A DNA stretch of 64,000 bases from Stutzerimonas stutzeri RCH2. GTDB lineage: Bacteria > Pseudomonadota > Gammaproteobacteria > Pseudomonadales > Pseudomonadaceae. Positions 1-10,099 of the stretch are shown here, in pieces (the stretch's first letter is position 1; each line of letters begins with the position of its first letter). The stretch spans positions 4,244,001 through 4,308,000 of the forward strand of contig NC_019936.1 in assembly GCF_000327065.1 (NCBI RefSeq), read 5' to 3'. Under the pieces are notes generated by a model. That model saw only the letters and a program-made list of their open reading frames with translations. It ran no database searches and was not told the DNA's origin. The position numbers and the translations under genes were made by a program.

Positions 1-764
1 GCCGCGATGCCACGCGGCGGTGCGGCACGGAAGCCGTCGTTGAATACCTCCAACGACAACGGACCGCTGTAGCCGGCCTGCAGCACCGGCGCGAGGAAGC
101 CCGCCAGATCGAACTCGCCCTGGCCGGGGAAGCAGCGGAAATGCCGGCTCCACTCCAGCACGTCCATGGCCAGCACCGGCGCATCAGCCAGCTGCACGAA
201 GAAGATCCGCTCACCGGGAATCTCGACGATACCGCTCGGATCGTCGCCCAGGGCCAGGGTATGGAAGCTGTCGAGAATCACGCCCAGTGCCGGATGGTCG
301 ACCTGCTGCACCAGCGTCCAGACATCACGCCAGGTCTTCACGTGGCGACCCCAGGCCAGCGCCTCGTAGCCGACCCGCAGACCACGTGCGCCAGCCCGCT
401 CGGCGATGAGGCCGAGGTCGCCGAGCAGCGTCTCGCGATCGCCCAGCGCATCGGCCTGCACGTTGCTGCACAACAGCATCAGCTCGGCGCCAAGTTCCTG
501 CATCAGATCGAACTTGCGTTCGGCACGGTCGAGATTGCGCTGCAGCCGCTCGCGCGGGCAGCCCTCGAAGTCTCGGAATGGCTGGAACAGCGTCACGGCC
601 AGCCCCAGCTCCTCGCAGCGCCGGCGGACGTCCAGCGGGCTGCCGGAGTGGTACAGCAGATCGTTCTCGAACAGTTCGATACCGTCGAACCCCGCGGCCG
701 CTGCGGCCTCGAGCTTTTCCGGCAGAGTACCGCTGAGAGACACGGTGGCGATGGAGCGCTTCAT
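1..764 (-). CDS. quiC: 3-dehydroshikimate dehydratase, QuiC1 type (partial, cut by window edge)
   Basis: I translated this from the minus strand, starting at ATG 764-762; the gene runs off the left edge, so only about the first 254 residues are visible. They form the sugar-phosphate isomerase/epimerase-like TIM barrel seen in pseudomonad QuiC1, with conserved stretches such as IATVSLSGTLPEKL, FDGIELFEND, GYEALAWGRHV and ILDSFHTL. That family converts 3-dehydroshikimate to protocatechuate and normally carries a C-terminal hydroxyphenylpyruvate-dioxygenase-like domain, which lies outside the window. It starts 69 bp after the stop of the upstream adenylation-carrier-thioesterase gene on the same strand, so the two may be co-transcribed. 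Confidence 0.85.
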   Translation of the reverse strand, partial: MKRSIATVSLSGTLPEKLEAAAAAGFDGIELFENDLLYHSGSPLDVRRRCEELGLAVTLFQPFRDFEGCPRERLQRNLDRAERKFDLMQELGAELMLLCSNVQADALGDRETLLGDLGLIAERAGARGLRVGYEALAWGRHVKTWRDVWTLVQQVDHPALGVILDSFHTLALGDDPSGIVEIPGERIFFVQLADAPVLAMDVLEWSRHFRCFPGQGEFDLAGFLAPVLQAGYSGPLSLEVFNDGFRAAPPRGIA

Positions 765-833
765 GCGGTTAATCCTGTTACCGGGGGCTTCGGCCGTGCA
801 GGCCGCCGACGGATATGCGAGGCCAGGGTCATG

Positions 834-3566
834 TCAGGGCACCAGGCCGTCACGCTTGACCGGATCGGTCAGCGGCAGCCTCAGACCGCTCTGGGCTGGC
901 ATCGGCGCTGCCGAATCCTCCAGCAGTGCGCGCAGCGGAGTGGCGATCGAGGCGGTGTAATCCTTGACGCAGCGGTGGTGACCGCCGAGGACGTCGTAGC
1001 TTTCGAAGCTCGCGCCCATGTTGCGCCAGGCCCGGCTGGTGTAATCGGCAGAGAAATAGACCACCGGCGCATCGATGCGCTGCGGCAGGTAGCGCGCCAT
1101 CACCAGCGAGTACTGCAGGAAGCGCACGCGCACTTCGCGGTCCCGCGCCGTGGGGGGCGGTGCCACCTCGCCGGCCAGCCGCTGCTGCACCATGCGCGTA
1201 CCGCGGTGCGTGAGCTTCCAGGCCAGGTTGGCCAGGCGCTTCGGGTAGGGCCATTTGCTGGTTTCGCCGAAGCGGCTCAGCGCCTCGTAGGCACGGGCGA
1301 GATAGCTATCCGGCAACACGCGGTCGAGGGTGCGCAGGATCGCTCGCGACCAGGGCCGCACATTGGCGGTGGGCGGGTCGATCAGCGCGACGATTTCCAC
1401 GCGGTGTCCGGCTTCCACGAGCAGGCGAGCCGCTTCGAAGGCCACCAGCGCGCCGTTGCAGTAGCCGCCAATGCGATACGGCCCTTCGGGCTGACGCTCG
1501 AGGATCAGCGGCAGGCGCTCGCGGGCCATCTGTTGCACCGATTCGGGAATCGGCTCGTCGCCCATGCCGTGCGGCGCAATGGCGGTCAGCGGCTGCTGAG
1601 AGCCGAGCAGCCTGGCCAGGCGGCGGATGTAGTAACCGCCATGGGCGAAATCGCCGTGGAACCAGAACAACGCCGTCCGCCCCGGCTGCGCGTTAAAGTC
1701 GATGACGGGGATGACGTGCGCCGCGAGATTTTCCAGGCGCTCGGCCAGCTCACGTGCGGTCTCGGCCTCCACCAGTACTGACTCGGGAATCACCCGGCCG
1801 AGCATCTGCTCCAGTTCGGTCAGCATCTCGGTGGCCAGCAGCGAATCGCCGCCGCAATCGAGGAAGTTGTCCTGCGGGCCTACCGCTTCGGTTTTCAGCA
1901 GGCGGCGCCAGAGCGCCAGCACTTGCTGCTCCAGCGGCGAGGCGGCCTCGCTGGCCTCGGCCTGACGGGCTCGCTCGCTGCGCTGCTCGACATACGCATC
2001 CGCCAGGTGATGGCGCAGTACCTTGCCCGTCAGCCCGCGCGGCAAGGCGTCGACGACCTGTACGCGCCGCGGCACCTTGAAATACACCAGCTCACCACGC
2101 AGGAAGTTCTGCAATTCACTGGGCGAGACGCTCATCTGCGGATGCAGCACGACCGCCGCGGCTACGTCCTGGCCGAGACGCGGATGCGGCACGGCGAACG
2201 CGGCGGCATCCGCCACCGCCGGATGGCGCAGCAAGGCGGCGTCGACTTCCGGCAGGCTGACCTTTTCACCACCGCGGTTGATGACTTCGCGCAGGCGCCC
2301 GTGCAGGTAGAGGAAGCCGTGCTCGTCGAGGCTGCCGATGTCGCCGGTGTGGAACCAACCCTCTCGCAGCACCTCATTCAGCGCGGGATCGCCGAGATAG
2401 CCGGGCATGACCGTTGCGCCGCGGACGCGGATTTCACCGCGCTGGCCGGTCGGCACCGGCAGGCCATCCTCATCGACGATGCTCAGCGTTTCCGGCCAGG
2501 GTCGGCCTACGCTGCCATTCTTGCGCTCCCCGGGGGTATTGACGGCGATCTGCGCTGCCTCGCTGGAACCGTAATGCTCCAGCAGCGGGAAGCCCATGGC
2601 CTGCTCGAAGGCGTCGATGATGTCCTGTCCCAGCGGCGCGCCGCCGGAAGAGGCGAAGCGCGGTCGGTGCGCGCCAAGGCCTTCGGGATGGGTAGTGGCG
2701 GCCTCGAGGACTGCGCGATGCAGCGCCGGGCCGGCGGAATACCAGCTCGGGCGCAGGGCTTCGAACCACTCGTGCAGGTCCACCACCGCAGGGCTGAGCG
2801 GAAAGGCGACACTGCCGCCTGCGAGCAAGGGTGTCAGGATGGTGACCTTCAGCCCGTGGGAATAATAGGGCGCCGACACGCACAGGCAGCGGTCGCCGGC
2901 ATCCAGGCCGAACCAGCGCTGCCACTTGCGCGCAGCGGTCAGCATGTTGCGATGGGTGAAGGGAATCAGCTTGGGCAGGGCGGTGGTGCCGGAGCTGCGC
3001 AGGATGAATGCCGGAGCGTCAGGCAGCGGCAGCTCGTCGGCGGCCGGCTGCGCGGCGACCGGCATGTCGAGCAGCAACGCCGGCGTGCCGTCTTCGGCCG
3101 CTTCGGCGCTGATCAGCGTCAGCCCATGGCGCTCGGCTGCGGCTCGGCCCTGCTGATCGCCATCGCTGCCGATCAGCAGGGCATCGAGCGGCAACTGCTT
3201 GAGAAACTGGTCCAGCTCGGCCGGGCCGAGGCGCGGATCGAGCGGTACGGCAACCGCCGAACAGGCGATGGCAATGATCGCGACCGCCGCCTGCGGGGCT
3301 TCCGGCAGCAATACACCGATCCGCGCATCGCGGCCGAAGCCGGCCAGGCGCAACTGGCGACGGGTCTGCTCGATCATCTGCTGCAGGCCGCGATGGTCCA
3401 GCGGCGCGAAGCGGGTCGAAAGCACCGCCAGTCGATCGGGCGCGCCTTGCGCAATTCGGGTCAGCGCGGCATGCAGCGTGACGGGCGCGATGCTGCCGGT
3501 CGCCGGGTCGGGTATAGCAAAGACCGCGTCCGTAGCGGGCACGGTGGCGTCGGAGTCGTGGTTCAC
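834..3566 (-). CDS. Stand-alone adenylation-carrier-thioesterase (A-PCP-TE) enzyme
   Basis: 910 residues with a GTG start at 3566. Residues about 1-540 are an AMP-binding ligase (RSSGTTALPKLIPFTHRN phosphate loop; YLHGRLREVINRGGEKV near the C-terminal subdomain), closest by eye to acyl/oxalyl-CoA ligase-type rather than amino-acid A domains. About 555-620 is a carrier domain with the phosphopantetheine site LDCGGDSLLATE. About 640-900 is a type I thioesterase whose nucleophile elbow reads GGYCNGAL, a Cys (residue about 703) where Ser is usual; the Asp (ALIDPP) and His (LGGHHR) follow. There is no condensation domain. It would load one carboxylic acid, tether it and release it to water or another acceptor. 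The substrate is unknown; the downstream quiC suggests protocatechuate, which is inference. Confidence 0.8.
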   Translation of the reverse strand: MNHDSDATVPATDAVFAIPDPATGSIAPVTLHAALTRIAQGAPDRLAVLSTRFAPLDHRGLQQMIEQTRRQLRLAGFGRDARIGVLLPEAPQAAVAIIAIACSAVAVPLDPRLGPAELDQFLKQLPLDALLIGSDGDQQGRAAAERHGLTLISAEAAEDGTPALLLDMPVAAQPAADELPLPDAPAFILRSSGTTALPKLIPFTHRNMLTAARKWQRWFGLDAGDRCLCVSAPYYSHGLKVTILTPLLAGGSVAFPLSPAVVDLHEWFEALRPSWYSAGPALHRAVLEAATTHPEGLGAHRPRFASSGGAPLGQDIIDAFEQAMGFPLLEHYGSSEAAQIAVNTPGERKNGSVGRPWPETLSIVDEDGLPVPTGQRGEIRVRGATVMPGYLGDPALNEVLREGWFHTGDIGSLDEHGFLYLHGRLREVINRGGEKVSLPEVDAALLRHPAVADAAAFAVPHPRLGQDVAAAVVLHPQMSVSPSELQNFLRGELVYFKVPRRVQVVDALPRGLTGKVLRHHLADAYVEQRSERARQAEASEAASPLEQQVLALWRRLLKTEAVGPQDNFLDCGGDSLLATEMLTELEQMLGRVIPESVLVEAETARELAERLENLAAHVIPVIDFNAQPGRTALFWFHGDFAHGGYYIRRLARLLGSQQPLTAIAPHGMGDEPIPESVQQMARERLPLILERQPEGPYRIGGYCNGALVAFEAARLLVEAGHRVEIVALIDPPTANVRPWSRAILRTLDRVLPDSYLARAYEALSRFGETSKWPYPKRLANLAWKLTHRGTRMVQQRLAGEVAPPPTARDREVRVRFLQYSLVMARYLPQRIDAPVVYFSADYTSRAWRNMGASFESYDVLGGHHRCVKDYTASIATPLRALLEDSAAPMPAQSGLRLPLTDPVKRDGLVP

Positions 3567-3712
3567 GGCTGTCTGTCCTAGGCTGGGTCCGGCCTGGCCA
3601 CGGCTCGGATTGCTCAGCTAAGACAGTGCCGCCAGAAAAAGTTGCCCTGCACGACGCAACAAAATGTGTGCAATTAGCCGCTTGATACGCTCATTTGGCT
3701 GCGCAGAACGCT

Positions 3713-4645
3713 TTAACCCGCCGCTTCGCCCGCCTGTCGCTGGGCTTCCGCGGCACGGTTTTCCAACCTTCGCCAGAGCAATCGCACCGCGCCCTTGCGC
3801 ATCAGCGAGCAGCGATACAGGCGGATCTCCAGTGGCACGCGCCATTGCTCGCTACCGCAGACCGCCAGCTCGCCGCGCTGCAGTTCGGGTTCGACACTGA
3901 GCCGCGGCACCCAGGCAATGCCCAGCCCCTGCAGCGCCATGCTTTTCAGGCTGTCGGCCATGGCCGTCTCGTAAACGGTGGTCGAACGCAGCGCGCGCTG
4001 GCGCAGCAGCAGGTTCACCGAACGACCGAGAAAGGCGCCGGCGCTGTAGGCCAGCAGCGGCACCGTCTGCCCGCTGTCGACGTCGTACAGCGGGACGCCG
4101 TCGGCACCCGCCGCGCAAACCGGCAGCATCTCGGTGCGGCCCAGGTGCAGCGAGGGAAACAGCTCCGGGTCGAGCTGCAGCGCGGCGTCCGGGTCGTAGT
4201 AGGCGAGGATCAGGTCGCAGCCACCTTCGCGCAGCACATGCACGGCTTCGCCGACGTTGGTGGCGATCAGCCGGGTGGCGAGGTTCAGTCCTTCGTGGCG
4301 CAGCCCGGCGATCCAGGCGGGGAAGAAGCCCAGCGCCAGTGAGTGCGCGGCGGAAATCTGCAGCACCTCGCCCTGCTGGCCCTCGACGTGGTGCAGATGG
4401 CGCACCACTTCGCCGAGCTGTTCGACCATGTTGCGCGCACTGACAAGAAACAGCTGACCGGCCTCGGTCAGCTCGATCGGCGTGCGCGAACGATTGATCA
4501 ACTGCAGACCGAGAGCCTCTTCCAGCGAACGGATCCGCCGGCTGAAGGCAGGCTGGGTGACGAAGCGGCGTTGCGCGGCCTGGGAGAAGCTGCGGGTCGC
4601 TGCCAGGGCGATGAAGTCCTCCAGCCACTTGGTTTCCAGATTCAA
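3713..4645 (-). CDS. LysR-family transcriptional regulator, HypT-like
   Basis: 310 residues. The N-terminal winged helix-turn-helix (about 1-65, with ETKWLEDFIALAATRSFSQAA and TQPAFSRRIRSLE) resembles the HypT/YjiE subgroup of LysR regulators; the rest is the periplasmic-binding-like effector domain. It is divergent from aspA, and the space between them holds a perfect inverted repeat (4695-4711), so regulation of aspA and of itself is the natural guess. Hypochlorite sensing is known for E. coli HypT, but nothing here proves the same ligand. Confidence 0.8.
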   Translation of the reverse strand: MNLETKWLEDFIALAATRSFSQAAQRRFVTQPAFSRRIRSLEEALGLQLINRSRTPIELTEAGQLFLVSARNMVEQLGEVVRHLHHVEGQQGEVLQISAAHSLALGFFPAWIAGLRHEGLNLATRLIATNVGEAVHVLREGGCDLILAYYDPDAALQLDPELFPSLHLGRTEMLPVCAAGADGVPLYDVDSGQTVPLLAYSAGAFLGRSVNLLLRQRALRSTTVYETAMADSLKSMALQGLGIAWVPRLSVEPELQRGELAVCGSEQWRVPLEIRLYRCSLMRKGAVRLLWRRLENRAAEAQRQAGEAAG

Positions 4646-4694
4646 CTGAACATCCCTCGATACGATTGCGGCCAGTACAAAGTCACAGCCACAT

Positions 4695-4711
4695 TATGCC
4701 GTTTCGGCATA
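4695..4711. promoter_or_regulatory. Inverted repeat between LysR gene and aspA
   Basis: TATGCCG-TTT-CGGCATA, a perfect 7-bp dyad with a 3-bp spacer, lies 49 bp upstream of the LysR start and 96 bp upstream of aspA. It is a plausible LysR-type operator; assignment is by position only. Confidence 0.5.
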
Positions 4712-4807
4712 GGGCAGCCAGCAACGGCATTGGCCGCAAAACCTCTGAAAGCCTTACTTTAGGCGCACTGCAGCACTGCCTGCGCCTACCGAAGCCACAT
4801 TACCATC

Positions 4808-6232
<1,425 letters not shown>

Positions 6233-6240
6233 TCATCCCT

Positions 6241-6268
6241 GCGCCCGGCACATAGCCGGGCGCTTGCT
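6241..6268 (+). terminator. Rho-independent terminator after aspA
   Basis: GCGCCCGGC, a 5-nt loop and GCCGGGCGC (6241-6263) form a 9-bp perfect stem, followed by TTGCTTT. It begins 8 bp after the aspA stop and separates aspA from the symporter gene. Confidence 0.8.
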
Positions 6269-6320
6269 TTACGGGCCGCCAGTCCGGCCCGTTCGCACAA
6301 TAAAAACAACAGGAAAACCC

Positions 6321-7580
6321 ATGACTCAGAGTACGACCCTCTCCGCTCCCCTGCGCCTGCTCGTCCGCCTGCCGCTCTGGCAGCAGATCCTCATTGGCCT
6401 CGCCCTCGGCGTCGCCGCCGGCATGGCCTTCGGCGCAGACGCGCAGCTGCTGGCACCCATCGGCACGCTGTTTCTCAATGCGATCAAGATGCTCATCGTG
6501 CCGCTGGTGTTCGTCTCGCTGGTGGCCGGCATCACCTCGATGCAGGACAGCGCCAAGCTTGGCCGTATCAGCCTGAAAACCATCGCCATCTATCTGGTGA
6601 CCACCGCCTTCGCGGTCAGCATCGGCCTGCTGTTCGGCGCGCTGTTCAGCCCCGGCGAAGGGATGAACATGGTCGCCAGTGGCAACGAACAGGCCAAGCA
6701 GGCGCCCTCGCTGGTGTCGATCCTGGTCGGCCTGGTGCCGGCCAATCCGGTCACCGCCTTTGCCGAAGGCAACATCCTGCAGATCATCGTTTTCGCTATC
6801 GCGCTGGGCGTGAGCATCAACCTGATCGGCGAGCGCGGCGCGCCGGCGGTGCGCCTGTTCGATGCGCTGGCCGAAACCTTCTACAAGCTCACCGACCTGG
6901 TGATGCGCGTCGCGCCCATCGGCGTCTTCGCGCTGACCGCCGGCGTGGTCGGCAGCCATGGTGCAGAAGTGCTGCTGCCGCTGGCGGGTGTGATCGGCGT
7001 GATCTACCTGGCCAGCATCGCCCATGTACTGCTGGTCTACGGCGGCCTGCTCGGCCTGCTGGCGCGGCTCAACCCGCTGCGTTTCTTCCAGGGCATCGCC
7101 CCGGCGCTGGCGGTCGCGTTCAGCACTTCCAGCAGCTCCGGCACGCTGCCGGTGTCCATCGAATGCGCACGCAAGAACCTCGGCGTATCGGAAGGTGTGG
7201 CCGGCTTCGTGCTGCCGGTGGGCGCGACCATCAACATGGACGGCACCGCGATCTATCAGGGCGTGCTCGCGCTGTTCATCGCCCAGGCCTTCGGCATCGA
7301 CCTCAGTGCCGGGCAGTACGCGATGATCATCCTCACCGCGACGCTGGCGTCGATCGGCACCGCCGGCATCCCCGGCGCCGGGCTGATCATGCTCGGGCTG
7401 GTGCTCACCGCCGCCGGCCTGCCGCTCGAAGGCGTGGCGCTGATCGCCGGTATCGACCGCATCCTCGACATGGCCCGCACCACGGTGAACGTCGCCGGCG
7501 ACCTGATGACCACCACGCTGGTCGGTCGCAGCGAACAGGAACTCGACCGAGCGATCTACGACAGCAGCAACAAGGAGTGA
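6321..7580 (+). CDS. Dicarboxylate/amino acid:cation symporter (DAACS family)
   Basis: 419 residues from ATG 6321 (AGGAAAA 5' of it). It is a polytopic inner-membrane carrier of the DctA/GltP family. The serine-rich re-entrant loop is visible (AFSTSSSSGTLPVSIECA), as is the substrate/cation motif INMDGTAIYQG and the C-terminal IDRILDMARTTVNVAGD. It couples import of C4-dicarboxylates or Glu/Asp to sodium or protons. The neighbouring aspartase suggests aspartate as substrate; family membership alone cannot separate it from glutamate or succinate. It converges on the HTH gene, whose stop lies 9 bp away. Confidence 0.9.
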   Translation: MTQSTTLSAPLRLLVRLPLWQQILIGLALGVAAGMAFGADAQLLAPIGTLFLNAIKMLIVPLVFVSLVAGITSMQDSAKLGRISLKTIAIYLVTTAFAVSIGLLFGALFSPGEGMNMVASGNEQAKQAPSLVSILVGLVPANPVTAFAEGNILQIIVFAIALGVSINLIGERGAPAVRLFDALAETFYKLTDLVMRVAPIGVFALTAGVVGSHGAEVLLPLAGVIGVIYLASIAHVLLVYGGLLGLLARLNPLRFFQGIAPALAVAFSTSSSSGTLPVSIECARKNLGVSEGVAGFVLPVGATINMDGTAIYQGVLALFIAQAFGIDLSAGQYAMIILTATLASIGTAGIPGAGLIMLGLVLTAAGLPLEGVALIAGIDRILDMARTTVNVAGDLMTTTLVGRSEQELDRAIYDSSNKE

Positions 7581-7589
7581 AGGCGCGTG

Positions 7590-8408
7590 TCACTCGATGC
7601 CGAACAGGCCGTTCTCCAGATGCGGCGTCGCCAGCCGCTCACGGATTTCCGGGTCAATGCGCGGGTCGTCCGGGCTGTAGAGCATCACCTGGCGATAGGC
7701 ACTGACCCGGTTGATCTCGCGGCCCAGGTATTCCCACACCACCGAGGTGCACGCCGGCGTTCGCCGGTCGCCCGAGGAAACGCCGGTCTTAAGGCCGTTG
7801 AGGCGGGTGATGCGGCTCTTGAAGCTGGGAATGAGGATGGTCTGGCTCATCTCGTTGAGCGTCAGCGACTCGTAGTCGATCAGAAACAGCCGGTCCTGCA
7901 GGCCGAACGCGGCGCCGAGGTAGCGACAACGCACCCAGTCCTCGGCCTGGCCAAGGGTGGGGCTGGCACGCTCCTGGCGCTCCTGACGCTCGAACAGGTA
8001 CAGGCCATTTTCTTCACGCAGGTGCACCAGCGAGATGAGGATGCTGCCCGGTACCGACATGCAGTTGGCGTATTCGAAGTAGTAGCCGCAATAGCGCGCC
8101 AAGCTGGTCGCGTGCTCGCGAAGCGGCTGCAGCAACGCCAGCAGTGGATCGGTACGCGGCACCGCCTGCGCCTCTGGATGGCGCGCGCCGACCAGCCGGG
8201 CGAACTGTTCCGGCGGCATTTCCAGCTCGTAGCCCTCGACTCCGAAGAAGTCGCCGATGCGCTTGAGATTGAACGGTGTCGGCCGGCTTTGCCCACCCAG
8301 GTACTTGTTGAACTGCGCTCGATTGATGGCCAGCTTGCGGCACACCTCGGCAATCGAACGGTAATGACTGCAGAGCAACTTGAGATTTTCGGCGAGATGG
8401 GAGGTCAC
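7590..8408 (-). CDS. XRE-type helix-turn-helix regulator
   Basis: N-terminal HTH (SIAEVCRKLAINRAQFNKYLGG) followed by about 200 residues of unrecognised, probably ligand-binding sequence. I prefer GTG 8408, which has AGGGGC just upstream and gives the family-like start TSHLAENLKLLC (272 aa). An upstream ATG at 8450 would add 14 residues. It is divergent from the alanine/glycine symporter gene, so that gene and the adjoining amino acid genes are plausible targets. Confidence 0.75.
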   Translation of the reverse strand: MTSHLAENLKLLCSHYRSIAEVCRKLAINRAQFNKYLGGQSRPTPFNLKRIGDFFGVEGYELEMPPEQFARLVGARHPEAQAVPRTDPLLALLQPLREHATSLARYCGYYFEYANCMSVPGSILISLVHLREENGLYLFERQERQERASPTLGQAEDWVRCRYLGAAFGLQDRLFLIDYESLTLNEMSQTILIPSFKSRITRLNGLKTGVSSGDRRTPACTSVVWEYLGREINRVSAYRQVMLYSPDDPRIDPEIRERLATPHLENGLFGIE

Positions 8409-8577
8409 GGTTGCCCCTGGAGATTGGCGCGAGTGCAGCCATTCTAGCATCAGGTCGCGTCACATCGCGGCCAACCGCGAAATTGCCCTACACGCCACAC
8501 TGTTGAAACATCCCCCGCTTGCACGGCGCAGCGGCGTGCGCCGGCACTCAAACAACGACAACAAGGTGAACATTGCC

Positions 8578-9999
8578 ATGCTCGACCTTCTGAATGACCT
8601 CATTTGGAGCAAGCTGCTGATCGTCATGCTGATTGGCCTCGGTCTGCTCTTCACGATTCGCTCTGGCTTCGTCCAGTTCCGCTATTTCGGCAACATGTTC
8701 ACGATCTTCGGCCACGCCTTCGAGCGTCAGCCGGGACAGCTCTCCTCCTTCCAGGCCCTGATGCTCTCGGTGGCCGGCCGGGTCGGTGCGGGCAACATCG
8801 CCGGCGTCTCCGTGGCGATCATGCTCGGCGGCCCGGGCGCGATCTTCTGGATGTGGGTGGTGGCGCTGGTGGGCATGGCGACCAGCTACTTCGAGTGTTC
8901 GCTGGCGCAGCTGTACAAGCGTCGCGAGCCGGACGGCACCTACCGCGGCGGCCCGGCGTTCTACATCCAGCATGGCCTCGGTCAGCGCTGGTTGGGCATC
9001 GTGGTGTCGATCCTGCTGCTGATGACCTTCGGCTTCGGCTTCAACGCCGTGCAGTCGTTCACCGTCGCCAGCTCGCTGCATGACACCTTCGGCGTACCGA
9101 CCGTGGCCAGCGGCATCGCGCTGACGCTGGTGATCGCCGGCATCATCTTCGGCGGCATCCGCCGTATCGCCAAGTGGGCGGACGTGCTGGTACCCGTCAT
9201 GGCGTTCTCCTACCTGGCCATGGCGCTGTTCGTCATCGGCAGCAATTTCAGCGCGATTCCGGAAACCTTCGGCCTGATCTTCCGTAGCGCCTTCGGTCTG
9301 GAGCAGGCGTTCGCCGGCGGCATTGGCGCGGCGATCCTGATGGGCGTCAAGCGTGGCCTGTTCTCCAACGAGGCGGGCCTGGGCAGCGCGCCAAACGTCG
9401 CCGCGGTCGCCGAGGTCAAGCACCCGGTGGCGCAGGGCATCGTGCAGTCGCTCTCGGTGTTCATCGACACCATCATCCTGTGCAGCTGCACCGCGCTGAT
9501 CATCCTGCTCTCCGGTGTCTACGAGCCGGGCATGGACCAGGCCGGCGTGGTGCTGACCCAGACCGCCGTGGCCGCCGTAGTCGGCGAATGGGGCCGGGTG
9601 TTCGTCAGCGTCGCGCTGCTGCTGTTCGTGTTCACTACGCTGATCTACAACTACTACCTCGGCGAGAACGCGCTGGGCTTCTTCACCGAGAAGCGCATGC
9701 CGGTGGTGATCTATCGCATCCTGGTGGTCATCCTCGTGCTCTGGGGTTCGGTGCAGGACCTGGGCACGGTGTTCGCCTTCGCCGACGTGACCATGGGCCT
9801 GCTGGCGATCGCCAACCTGATCGCAGTGGCCCTGCTGTTCAAGGTCGGCCTGCGTCTGATGCGCGACTACGACCGGCAGATCCGCGCCGGTATCGAACAG
9901 CCCGTGCTCGATCCGAAGGACTTCGCCGACCTGGATCTCGACCCGGCCGTGTGGAAGGCGAACATGCCTGCCGCGCCCGACGCCACCGAGCGCCGCTAA
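8578..9999 (+). CDS. Alanine/glycine:cation symporter (AGCS family)
   Basis: 473 residues from ATG 8578 (AAGGTG just upstream). Polytopic inner-membrane sodium/amino acid symporter. Family hallmarks include the N-terminal FTIRSGFVQFRYF, GRVGAGNIAGVSVAI, and KRGLFSNEAGLGSAPN. It should import alanine or glycine. It lies in a run of amino acid genes (aspartase, symporter, asparaginase, binding protein). An earlier in-frame start at 8380 would overlap the divergent regulator and lacks homologous sequence. Confidence 0.9.
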   Translation: MLDLLNDLIWSKLLIVMLIGLGLLFTIRSGFVQFRYFGNMFTIFGHAFERQPGQLSSFQALMLSVAGRVGAGNIAGVSVAIMLGGPGAIFWMWVVALVGMATSYFECSLAQLYKRREPDGTYRGGPAFYIQHGLGQRWLGIVVSILLLMTFGFGFNAVQSFTVASSLHDTFGVPTVASGIALTLVIAGIIFGGIRRIAKWADVLVPVMAFSYLAMALFVIGSNFSAIPETFGLIFRSAFGLEQAFAGGIGAAILMGVKRGLFSNEAGLGSAPNVAAVAEVKHPVAQGIVQSLSVFIDTIILCSCTALIILLSGVYEPGMDQAGVVLTQTAVAAVVGEWGRVFVSVALLLFVFTTLIYNYYLGENALGFFTEKRMPVVIYRILVVILVLWGSVQDLGTVFAFADVTMGLLAIANLIAVALLFKVGLRLMRDYDRQIRAGIEQPVLDPKDFADLDLDPAVWKANMPAAPDATERR

Positions 10000-10099
10000 A
10001 CGCTCCGCCGCGACCGGCCAGCCCCGTGCGCAACTGCGTACGGGCTGGCCCATCCGCCTGATTTCCTGATGGCCTGCGCCGAACGAGCGAGGTACGCGT

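Noticed and set aside
141..1781. Long plus-strand ORF over quiC and the A-PCP-TE gene
   Set aside because: His/Arg/Gln-rich sequence without family features, antisense to two clear genes; a by-product of GC-rich codon bias.
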